Virus record (IMG/VR): IMGVR_UViG_3300036768_000484
Span: 1 to 34,380 of that record
Reading direction: 5' to 3' (one strand)
DNA from: a virus
DNA length: 34,380 nucleotides
Notes under the pieces: model-generated
What the model was told of the DNA's origin: nothing
Database searches by the model: none
Seen by the model: the letters and a program-made list of their open reading frames with translations, nothing else
Made by a program: the position numbers and the translations under genes
Shown here: one piece after another, positions 1 through 6,512 of the stretch
Layout of the letters: every line of letters begins with the position of its first letter
Position numbering within the stretch: the first letter of the stretch is position 1

Positions 1-776
1 AAACCCAGCTTGGGTTTAGCCTCAAGGACGGTAAAACCTTAGAAATCCAAGCGGCAAGCGCAAGCTTCAGGCTTGCCACCTTGCCCGCCGACACTTTTCC
101 CGAATTTACCCTGCACGGCAGCGCCATGACGGCTTATGTACGCGATGAGCGGCTTAAGAAGCTTTTGGCTAAAACCTTCTATGCCATCGCCAAGAAAGAC
201 GTACGCTACTACTTGACCGGCCTGCTTTTGGAACTGGACGGAAGCGCTATCCGCGCCGTTGCCTCTGACGGCCACCGCCTAGCTTGGTGCGAGGCGGCTT
301 TGGAGAGCGAAGTCGAGGGCCGCTACCAACCCCTCCTGCCGCGCAAAGTCGTCCAGGAATTAATGCGCCTGCTCAAAGGCGAGCAAACCGCCATCTGTCT
401 GCGGCTGGCAGAAAACAGCATTCGCCTGGAACTTGAGGAGGAGATTTTCTCCGCCAAACTGCTCGATGCCCGTTACCCGGATTATCGGCGGGTTTTTCCA
501 AAAGAATTCAGCCGCCGGCTGACCTGCAACCGCCAAGCGTTGAAAGAAGCCATCAGCCGAATTTCCGTCCTCGCAGACGAACATAACCGCATCATCCTAG
601 ACGTCTCCGAGGGGACTTTACGCCTTTCCGCCCATAATCCTGAGCAAGAAGAAGCTGAAGAGCGGCTTGCGGTCAGCTATGTCGGCGAGCCGTTTACGGT
701 CGGCTTTAACGCCGCTTATCTCGCTGATGCGGTCTCTCACCTAGACTCTGAAACCATTCAGCTCTCTTTTGCTGAC
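1..776 (+). repeat. Left copy of near-perfect terminal direct repeat
   Basis: Bases 1-776 match 33605-34380. I compared the two copies line by line: the first 724 bases are identical, then mismatches fall at 725, 731, 773 and 776. All four are at third codon positions of dnaN; three are silent and the last changes Asp to Glu. The repeat lies wholly inside dnaN. It begins at a short inverted repeat (AAACCCA / TGGGTTT, positions 1-17). The simplest explanation is overlapping ends of a circular or permuted genome, with allelic variation at the right end. Confidence 0.95.
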
Positions 777-851
777 CAAAACTTAAGCTGCTTTGCAGAA
801 GACCCCCAAGACCCCTGCGTTCGCCACCTGGTAATGCCTATGCGGCTTTGA
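1..851 (+). CDS. dnaN: DNA polymerase III beta sliding clamp, C-terminal part (left end of window)
   Basis: This is the distal part of a bacterial beta clamp, the ring that tethers DNA polymerase III and other enzymes to DNA. The frame is open from base 3 and stops at 849-851. Signatures seen include DVRYYL, SDGHRLA, DYRRVFPK, NPEQEEAEE and the terminal VMPMRL, which closely follow the E. coli clamp, including the C-terminal segment that forms part of the partner-binding cleft. If the genome is circular this joins 33352-33604 to give a complete 367-residue protein, the normal bacterial length. The stop is only 10 bases from the stop of the convergent endolysin gene, so phage DNA directly adjoins the gene on this side, with no host gyrB or recF. 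Confidence 0.93.
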   Translation, partial: TQLGFSLKDGKTLEIQAASASFRLATLPADTFPEFTLHGSAMTAYVRDERLKKLLAKTFYAIAKKDVRYYLTGLLLELDGSAIRAVASDGHRLAWCEAALESEVEGRYQPLLPRKVVQELMRLLKGEQTAICLRLAENSIRLELEEEIFSAKLLDARYPDYRRVFPKEFSRRLTCNRQALKEAISRISVLADEHNRIILDVSEGTLRLSAHNPEQEEAEERLAVSYVGEPFTVGFNAAYLADAVSHLDSETIQLSFADQNLSCFAEDPQDPCVRHLVMPMRL

Positions 852-861
852 TCCGCTAATT

Positions 862-1386
862 TTAGTTTTGAGTGGTTGGCGGCGAGTTCTCAACGAACTC
901 CGCCACCCTTTCCATCCACCCCTTCGCGAACACAGCATTGGCCGGGCGCGCCGTGATGACTTCTCCAAGGTAGCGGATGCGCTCGGCCAGCATCTTGCGG
1001 TACAGCCACGCGGCATTCGTGTTTCTCACTGCTGCCATCGTAGCCGGCCCCAAGATGCCGTCCATGGCTGGGACGCCAAGCGCTTTTTGCAGAAGTCTCA
1101 CTGCTGTTTTTACACCGCTATGCACCGCGGTGTCCACCACCAGACCTCGCAGCGGTTCCGGCAAAGCGGCGAGGCCTGGCTTCTCGATGTAGAGCGCCCG
1201 GTAAATGCGCCGCGCTTCCTCGACTGTTAGCGCTTTCACGTCCTCTATCGTGACCGGATGTCCACGCCACTCTGCGAGCGTGGCCTGCGTGATTCCGTAC
1301 TTCGTCGGCCCGCCACGATCTGCCGGATGATCGACAAAGCCTCCTTCGCGCCGGATGATGTCGTCGATGATGTCGTCAACGGTCAT
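862..1386 (-). CDS. Endolysin, glycoside hydrolase 108 family with C-terminal peptidoglycan-binding domain
   Basis: A 174-residue lysozyme-like muramidase that would cut peptidoglycan glycan strands at the end of infection. The N-terminal REGGFVDHPADRGGPTKYGIT region (residues 13-33) is the hallmark of the GH108 family, with E14 of the REGG motif as the expected catalytic acid. Residues about 85-165 resemble the PG_binding_3 domain that usually follows. I chose the start at 1386 because GGAGG lies about 9 bases upstream and the family begins there; the frame is open upstream to 1455 but that extension does not look conserved. No signal peptide is visible, so export probably depends on the adjacent holin-like proteins. 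It is the last gene of the leftward late operon and converges on dnaN. Confidence 0.9.
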   Translation of the reverse strand: MTVDDIIDDIIRREGGFVDHPADRGGPTKYGITQATLAEWRGHPVTIEDVKALTVEEARRIYRALYIEKPGLAALPEPLRGLVVDTAVHSGVKTAVRLLQKALGVPAMDGILGPATMAAVRNTNAAWLYRKMLAERIRYLGEVITARPANAVFAKGWMERVAEFVENSPPTTQN

Positions 1387-1609
1387 CACCCTTTTCCTCC
1401 AGCGGTTGCGTAGTGATCCAGCGCAGGAAGCTGATAATGCCATAGAGAACCGCACCGGCCAAGGCGTAGTCGTCTTCAGACAGCTTTATTTGCAGAAATT
1501 TTTCGATCTGCGGAGTCGCGCCCACCAGCACGCCAAGCAGCACCCCTGCCCAGTGAGTGCGGCTTCGCCAGAGGCCTTTCAGCTTGCGTTTGAGCTTAGT
1601 GAACATCAA
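1376..1609 (-). CDS. Small membrane protein, probable holin
   Basis: A 77-residue protein with a basic N-terminus (residues 1-18), a first hydrophobic segment at about 19-37 and a second at about 46-65, then a charged tail. Size, topology and position directly before the endolysin are those of a phage holin, which opens the inner membrane for lysis. I do not recognise a named holin family with certainty. The start overlaps the stop of the upstream gene as ATGA at 1609-1606; a second ATG at 1606 is equally possible. Its 3' end overlaps the endolysin start by 11 bases, as expected for a coupled lysis cassette. Confidence 0.65.
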   Translation of the reverse strand: MMFTKLKRKLKGLWRSRTHWAGVLLGVLVGATPQIEKFLQIKLSEDDYALAGAVLYGIISFLRWITTQPLEEKGDDR

Positions 1610-1923
1610 AACAACCCCGCCTTATGCGCCACAAATACCGCCGCCGCGCTAGCTGCGGCCCACATCGCGCGTTCGATCCACTCCGCCGTTCTGTTCTGAA
1701 TCGTCTCGGCTTTTTCCAGCGCGCGCACTCGCTCGTCGATCTTCTCGACCGTTGCCATGACTCTCTCTATCGCGTGCGATGAAGCCGCCTGGCGCTCCTC
1801 GATGATGGCAAGTCGCGTCACGGCTTCGCTCATCCGCTCGATGGCGGATTTCATGGCTTCCTGATCGGATCGGATATGCTGAACGTCCCTTGCAAGCGTG
1901 GCTATTTTCTCATCCATCATCAT
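1606..1923 (-). CDS. Coiled-coil protein with C-terminal membrane anchor (XhlA-like lysis accessory)
   Basis: A 105-residue protein. Residues about 1-82 are charged and heptad-like, consistent with a coiled coil, and residues about 85-103 form one hydrophobic segment ending in HKAGLF. This arrangement resembles the XhlA/haemolysin-type lysis accessory proteins of phages, which act together with a holin. It lies between the tail-tip gene and the holin-like gene, and both junctions are ATGA overlaps (1923-1920 and 1609-1606). The protein begins with three consecutive methionines, so the exact start is uncertain. A spanin role is less likely because no lipobox or periplasmic domain is visible after the membrane segment. 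Confidence 0.55.
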   Translation of the reverse strand: MMMDEKIATLARDVQHIRSDQEAMKSAIERMSEAVTRLAIIEERQAASSHAIERVMATVEKIDERVRALEKAETIQNRTAEWIERAMWAAASAAAVFVAHKAGLF

Positions 1924-4073
1924 GACCTGTTAGTTTCTATTACGTGCTTGTACAGGCTGGTGAACGTGCCGTTGGAATCGGTGCGCGTCGATTCAATCTC
2001 TATTCTGATACGTGGGTCGCTGCTAGCGCCGTCAGCAGCGATTTGCGCAAGCGTCCAGGTCTGGCTTGTCCCGGTCAGTCCGCTGAAGGTCCGGCGCAGC
2101 GTCGTGAGCGACGGGCCGCCATAGATTCTGATCGTGGTCGTCTGTCCGCTCTCCGGCGTGATGTCGCCGTCTGTCTGCTTGACGACGTAGGCGGTCTGAT
2201 TGACGCGGTTGCGGTTGGCCCAGGTGATGGTGATGTCGCCAGACACGGCAGCCGGGTATGCCGTCCCGTTGATCTTAATGTTTCCAGGTGGATAGGGCCG
2301 GATGAAGCGCTGCTGGATGCTGCGCGACAGCGTGCTGGCGGAAGATATGTCAAGCTCGCCCATGCCGGTCTTGGGGAGCAGTCGGATCTGCGCCGTCTCG
2401 CCGGCGACGTACTCGTGTTCTATATAGTGCGGCTCGACGAAATACACCCGCGCGCCTGCATAATGCGCCGCCGGCACGGTGTCCAGCACCCCGCGGGCAA
2501 AGGTCATGGTCGAGCCTGAAATGGCGGTGACCATGAGCCATTCTTCGTCTACGATGGCGAAATCGCCTACATCCACCTTGTCTAGGTCGATAGGAGAGCT
2601 AAGTCCTATTGAGATGTCGGCAGCGCCTTGAGGCATGTACGTGGCCAGCACCGCCGTGGGCGCGAAAGCGCCGCGATCGGCGTCCTCCCAGCCTGATCCA
2701 TCCCAGCGCATGGCGTGGTAGTCGATTGCGTCCGCGCTCGGACGCGCACCCAGGACGGCGACGATGCCCTCGGTTTGGTCGATGTCATTTAGCAGGCTTG
2801 GCCACTCGCCAACGACGTCTTTCACGATCTGCCAATACGGCACCTCATAGACCATCTGGGCGGGGCACGGCGCTGGCGGGCTGATGGGGCTCTGCCAGCC
2901 GGTTGGTGTAGGTGTGGTGTAGACTGAGGCTGGCAGACCGAAAATATCCTGCACCGCCTCGATGCGCACCTGGCCGTTTGTCAGATCGCCGTAGCTGATC
3001 CGTGCCACCCGCATGACCATCTCCACTATGCCATACGGCGGCCAGTTGAGTTTGAAGACGTCTCCGATGTCGAGACTCGATGCTTCGCGGTTTGCCACCA
3101 AGGTCGCCTTGGCCAGGGTGTTGGAAAGCTGTTTCAGCTCGCGCATAGCTACCCGGTTGGCCAGATCGCCCTTGCTGATGCCAGGATAGCGCACCGTGGT
3201 GGCCACCACCCCGCCTTGAGCCTGAATCGCGGCGATGTCTTGCACAGTGATGCTCGCGTCCTTGTCCGTCTGTCCGTCTCGGTATTGGACCGTGACCTGG
3301 TTGACGATCTCGCCCCACGATGACCGGGCGAACTCCTCGACGCGCAGGACGTTGGACGGCGAGAGCGTTGGCAAACTCGCCGCGTCGTAATCGTCCCTCG
3401 CCAGCTTGAGCGTGAACTTTCCGGTGCGTGGGTGGACATACAGCACGCCGTCGATGTGGCGCAGGATAGAAAGTATGAAGTCCTCGATCGGCTGCTCCTG
3501 ATCCCAGAGGATCGACAATCCGAAGCCTTCGGAATAGAGCGTGTCAGCCGCCGCCGTGAAGCTGGCGTCATCGATGTCCGCATCCGGATACCCCATGCCC
3601 CAGGTGGGGTCTGTCAGGCATTCGCGGATGATGTGCGCCGGATTGGCGTCCCCGCTGATCTCTGCTTTGGCTGGATACCAGGCCTTTGGGATACGCTTGA
3701 CGCGAAAGCGCCACGGCTTAATGTAGGGGTTCATGGCGGAGACAAGCCCATTCCAGACGACTGACAGAACACCACGGAAGGCCGGGATGTTCGTCCCTAA
3801 CTTGCTTTGCAGGTAGGCATTCGCCGTCTGGGTAGCGCCACCGAACATCACGTCCAGCGTGCCGTCCACGCCACCCTCGCGCTCCTCGCCGCCGAATAGG
3901 TCGCGACGGCTGATTGTGACACTGCTGTTACCGGTGATGCTGCCGGTCCAGGCCGTTCTCTCGCCGACGATGACCTCTTTCACCTCATCGACCGGCCCAT
4001 GGCACAGCGCCATGTGCATGCCCAGCCCGTACCAGTAGCCGACGGTGTATTTCTTTTTTCTGCCGCCGCTCAT
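1920..4073 (-). CDS. Tail tip / central fibre protein (J-like, host specificity)
   Basis: A 717-residue protein at the distal end of the tail gene cluster. The N-terminal part (YTVGYWYGLGMHMALCHGP) and middle region resemble the phage tail-hub proteins that occupy the place of lambda gpJ, and residues beyond about 600 look like a fibronectin-type beta domain (TITWANRNRVNQTAYVV). It would form the tail tip that contacts the host and opens a path for DNA. Position after the BR0599-family gene and two small tail genes is typical for this tail type. The start ATG overlaps the preceding stop as ATGA (4073-4070). Much shorter than lambda gpJ, so the receptor-binding load is probably shared with the fibre cassette at 10165-13303. 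Confidence 0.75.
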   Translation of the reverse strand: MSGGRKKKYTVGYWYGLGMHMALCHGPVDEVKEVIVGERTAWTGSITGNSSVTISRRDLFGGEEREGGVDGTLDVMFGGATQTANAYLQSKLGTNIPAFRGVLSVVWNGLVSAMNPYIKPWRFRVKRIPKAWYPAKAEISGDANPAHIIRECLTDPTWGMGYPDADIDDASFTAAADTLYSEGFGLSILWDQEQPIEDFILSILRHIDGVLYVHPRTGKFTLKLARDDYDAASLPTLSPSNVLRVEEFARSSWGEIVNQVTVQYRDGQTDKDASITVQDIAAIQAQGGVVATTVRYPGISKGDLANRVAMRELKQLSNTLAKATLVANREASSLDIGDVFKLNWPPYGIVEMVMRVARISYGDLTNGQVRIEAVQDIFGLPASVYTTPTPTGWQSPISPPAPCPAQMVYEVPYWQIVKDVVGEWPSLLNDIDQTEGIVAVLGARPSADAIDYHAMRWDGSGWEDADRGAFAPTAVLATYMPQGAADISIGLSSPIDLDKVDVGDFAIVDEEWLMVTAISGSTMTFARGVLDTVPAAHYAGARVYFVEPHYIEHEYVAGETAQIRLLPKTGMGELDISSASTLSRSIQQRFIRPYPPGNIKINGTAYPAAVSGDITITWANRNRVNQTAYVVKQTDGDITPESGQTTTIRIYGGPSLTTLRRTFSGLTGTSQTWTLAQIAADGASSDPRIRIEIESTRTDSNGTFTSLYKHVIETNRS

Positions 4074-4273
4074 GCCGTCACCTCACGCTCTGCTTCATCG
4101 GCCACACGGATCGCCATCTCGTCGCCGGTGGCGCGCAGCCACGAGACCGGCACGCCGAAGGAGACGAACTCTTGCCACGTATGCTCGCGACCTTCAAACC
4201 AACGGCGCATGCCGCGTGCGCAGTAGCCGAGCTTCCTGGCATGCTCCAGCTTCGCCATCACTTCGCTCATCAT
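4070..4273 (-). CDS. Small conserved tail-tip assembly protein, function unknown
   Basis: A 67-residue protein without signal or membrane segment, rich in Arg, Glu and Trp (for example RRWFEGREHTW). Both ends are ATGA overlaps, with the 84-residue gene upstream and the J-like gene downstream, so all three are probably translated together. Proteins of this size and composition are common just before the central tail-tip gene in phages with a BR0599-type tail module, where they are listed as hypothetical. I infer a role in tail-tip assembly only from position. Confidence 0.6.
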   Translation of the reverse strand: MMSEVMAKLEHARKLGYCARGMRRWFEGREHTWQEFVSFGVPVSWLRATGDEMAIRVADEAEREVTA

Positions 4274-4524
4274 TTCTTACCCTTCGCTTTGCGGCGAATA
4301 GGCACCACGCGAACATCTCCCCACCAAACCACGTTCGGTTGCGACAGCACGCGTGTGCCGAATAGCACCGGAATCGGAGCGTCCTGGCTCGCGATGGGGA
4401 TGTCCTTGTCACCTATCTGACCCGGCTGCGCATCGCGAATCCGCTTCGGATGCGGGGCCAATAAGACGGAAAGAACTACTGTGGTGACTGCGGCAGCTGC
4501 CCAAAGGATGAGTTGTTCCAACAT
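4270..4524 (-). CDS. Tail assembly protein with N-terminal hydrophobic segment
   Basis: An 84-residue protein. Residues 3-23 are hydrophobic and could insert in a membrane; the rest contains a conserved-looking stretch DIPIASQDAPIPVLFGTR followed by NVVWWGDV. That second motif is familiar from tail proteins that sit between the BR0599-family protein and the tail-tip protein, and a related motif is often found at the N-terminus of larger tail-tip proteins. It has GAGG a few bases ahead of the ATG and ends in an ATGA overlap with the next gene. The basic C-terminus (RRKAKGKK) is unremarkable. Function is inferred from position. Confidence 0.65.
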   Translation of the reverse strand: MLEQLILWAAAAVTTVVLSVLLAPHPKRIRDAQPGQIGDKDIPIASQDAPIPVLFGTRVLSQPNVVWWGDVRVVPIRRKAKGKK

Positions 4525-4533
4525 CGCCTCGCC

Positions 4534-5337
4534 TCACACGATTGGATCACCAGAGAACGGGTTCTTCTGCGGGATGTACGGGAACCCGCCGAAGTTGGCC
4601 AGATTGTTGAAGCGGTTGAGACAGGTGGCCGTTGAATGGTCGCACCCGGCGTAAAGCTGCACCGAATCACCTACAGCGAGCGAAGGCATGGGCGCTATCA
4701 ACGTGATGTTTGCCCCGCTGTGGCCGATGATCATACGCTGGCCCTTGTTGGTAGCCAGCATTCCGGCCACGAAATAGCCATCAGGCTTGCTGGCAGCATC
4801 GTCAACCTGAACAGTCGTTCCTGAGATGGAAGCCACCGTTCCGCTCGTCACGAATGATGCCTTGGCCACGCCGCATCCAGCAGAATACAGCGGGTGACGG
4901 CAGAGCAGCTGGTACCTGGCGCGCAACCCGGGTCGTTTGAGGCTAGTGGCGATTGGCTCGCATTTGAGTATTAGATCTGATCCGGAGAGTCGCGCCACGC
5001 CGACGCGGCCTTTCCAGAGGACGATGGTTTCATTGGCCGTATCTGTCACGTGATAGCGATAGATGGTAACCGACATCACACCATCCGGCGGGCTGGCGAT
5101 GAACTGATCGACAAGAATGTTGTCACGCGGCAGCGTGATCTCAAGGCTAGCCCGGTTGATCTCGTTTCCTTGCTCGATACCTGACCGGCGGATCGGGACG
5201 GGTTCGTAGGTCTCTGACTGATAGACCACCGCCGTCTGTCCGGACGTGAACGTCCACCTGTTGGTACCAAGCGCAAACCGGTACAACTCTACCGGGTGGC
5301 CTGATGCTATGCTGTTCTCCTGCGCTGCGTAGCTCAT
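4534..5337 (-). CDS. Phage BR0599 / DUF2163 family tail protein
   Basis: A 267-residue structural protein of the distal tail. The N-terminal half has the beta-rich DUF2163 look, and the C-terminal half has the conserved cysteine pattern of the BR0599 family: CRHPLYSAGCGV, then YAGCDHSTATCLNRF, ending with NFGGFPYIPQKNPFSG. In some phages of this group the cysteines coordinate an iron-sulphur cluster in the tail tip; I infer that possibility here from the spacing but cannot show it. The start ATG overlaps the stop of the upstream tail gene (5337-5334). It belongs to the same block as the tape measure and J-like gene and probably lines the tail-tip hub. Confidence 0.85.
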   Translation of the reverse strand: MSYAAQENSIASGHPVELYRFALGTNRWTFTSGQTAVVYQSETYEPVPIRRSGIEQGNEINRASLEITLPRDNILVDQFIASPPDGVMSVTIYRYHVTDTANETIVLWKGRVGVARLSGSDLILKCEPIATSLKRPGLRARYQLLCRHPLYSAGCGVAKASFVTSGTVASISGTTVQVDDAASKPDGYFVAGMLATNKGQRMIIGHSGANITLIAPMPSLAVGDSVQLYAGCDHSTATCLNRFNNLANFGGFPYIPQKNPFSGDPIV

Positions 5338-6512
5338 TGCTTAACAAGCCTGAAAGTCAACTGAACGCGAGCGATGCTGTCTGTCTCATAGTGGATCTCG
5401 ACGGCATCAGATTCAAGGCGTGCCAGGCTCATCCACATGGCGCGGCGGATGTTTGATACTGGCACCAGAACGCCGAGCGACGAATCCATTGCGATCTGCT
5501 CTGTGCCTGTGCCGATTTCGGAGATACCGGTCACTAGGCGGTGGAAGACTTGCCCGCTTGTCGTCTCGATGCGGATCGCCGTGCGGTTCGGCATGCCAAC
5601 GCCATATCTGGCATTGAGACCGCTGCGTACTGTTATCGCTGTGTCTGATGGCTGAATATCATGGACGATGTCCAGGTCATCCATAAAGCTCGGCAACCAC
5701 AAGGAATTGAGCCTGCCTGCACGCGCCGCGGCCCATTTTTTAAAGAGGTCGATGGCCTGCCTTCCATCGAGCAGCCAAGCATAGGTGCGGCGGATGACGG
5801 GGAAGCCGGTCGTATCGTCCGCCATCATGATGCCGGTGAGGTTGTCTAGCACTTCAAGCGTCCGGCTCCATGTTGACACCTGGTCTTCGCTGTAGTCAGG
5901 ACGAGAATCAAGCACGGCATATCCTTGCCAAACTGGCCCAATTTCTGCCGCCTGCCGGTCTTTGGCCATCTCATCTAGAAAGCGCACTACCCCGGCCAGT
6001 GCATCGGAACGGACATGCCGAACCTGTACATCACCATCTATGCGACCAAACATCGCAGGACAGATGGACGTGCCTGCCGGGTAGCTTTTAGACACAGGCG
6101 TATCGAGCGTCAACGTGTTTCCGGAAATCGCTGCGATTTTGATTGCCTCGGCCTGTGTCTCGTCCGCCCACAGCACCACGTAGCCGCCAACGGCGTAATC
6201 CTTGAGAGCAGCATCGGTGACCGTCAGGCTTGTCGCACCGGATGGAATTGGCGCAGCGGCACGATCCCGCTCCATCCATACCGGCACGTAGTATTTGCGG
6301 CTTCCCCAGCCGGTAAGCAAGGTGTCTGCGATCATAGCACGCTGACCTTGCGCAAGCCACGCCATTTCAAGCGTGCGCCTCGCGTTCCTGCGCAGCCTCA
6401 CACGCTGCTCATTCCCGTTGTTGGCCGTTAGCACATCCGTGAGCCACTCCAGCCGTTCGGTGATGCCGTTGCTCCAGTCAGGACGGATCGACCACAGACA
6501 ATTCAGCGTCAT
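5334..6512 (-). CDS. Distal tail protein encoded between tape measure and BR0599 protein
   Basis: A 392-residue, mostly beta-rich protein with no membrane segment. It opens with a Trp-rich stretch (LWSIRPDWSNGITERLEWL) and has repeated beta segments such as GATSLTVTDAALKDY. This position, directly after the tape measure, is where the distal tail or tail-hub protein lies in related siphoviruses, so a structural role joining tail tube and tip is likely. It shares ATGA overlaps with the tape measure (6512-6509) and with the BR0599 gene (5337-5334). I do not recognise a named Pfam domain. Confidence 0.65.
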   Translation of the reverse strand: MTLNCLWSIRPDWSNGITERLEWLTDVLTANNGNEQRVRLRRNARRTLEMAWLAQGQRAMIADTLLTGWGSRKYYVPVWMERDRAAAPIPSGATSLTVTDAALKDYAVGGYVVLWADETQAEAIKIAAISGNTLTLDTPVSKSYPAGTSICPAMFGRIDGDVQVRHVRSDALAGVVRFLDEMAKDRQAAEIGPVWQGYAVLDSRPDYSEDQVSTWSRTLEVLDNLTGIMMADDTTGFPVIRRTYAWLLDGRQAIDLFKKWAAARAGRLNSLWLPSFMDDLDIVHDIQPSDTAITVRSGLNARYGVGMPNRTAIRIETTSGQVFHRLVTGISEIGTGTEQIAMDSSLGVLVPVSNIRRAMWMSLARLESDAVEIHYETDSIARVQLTFRLVKQ

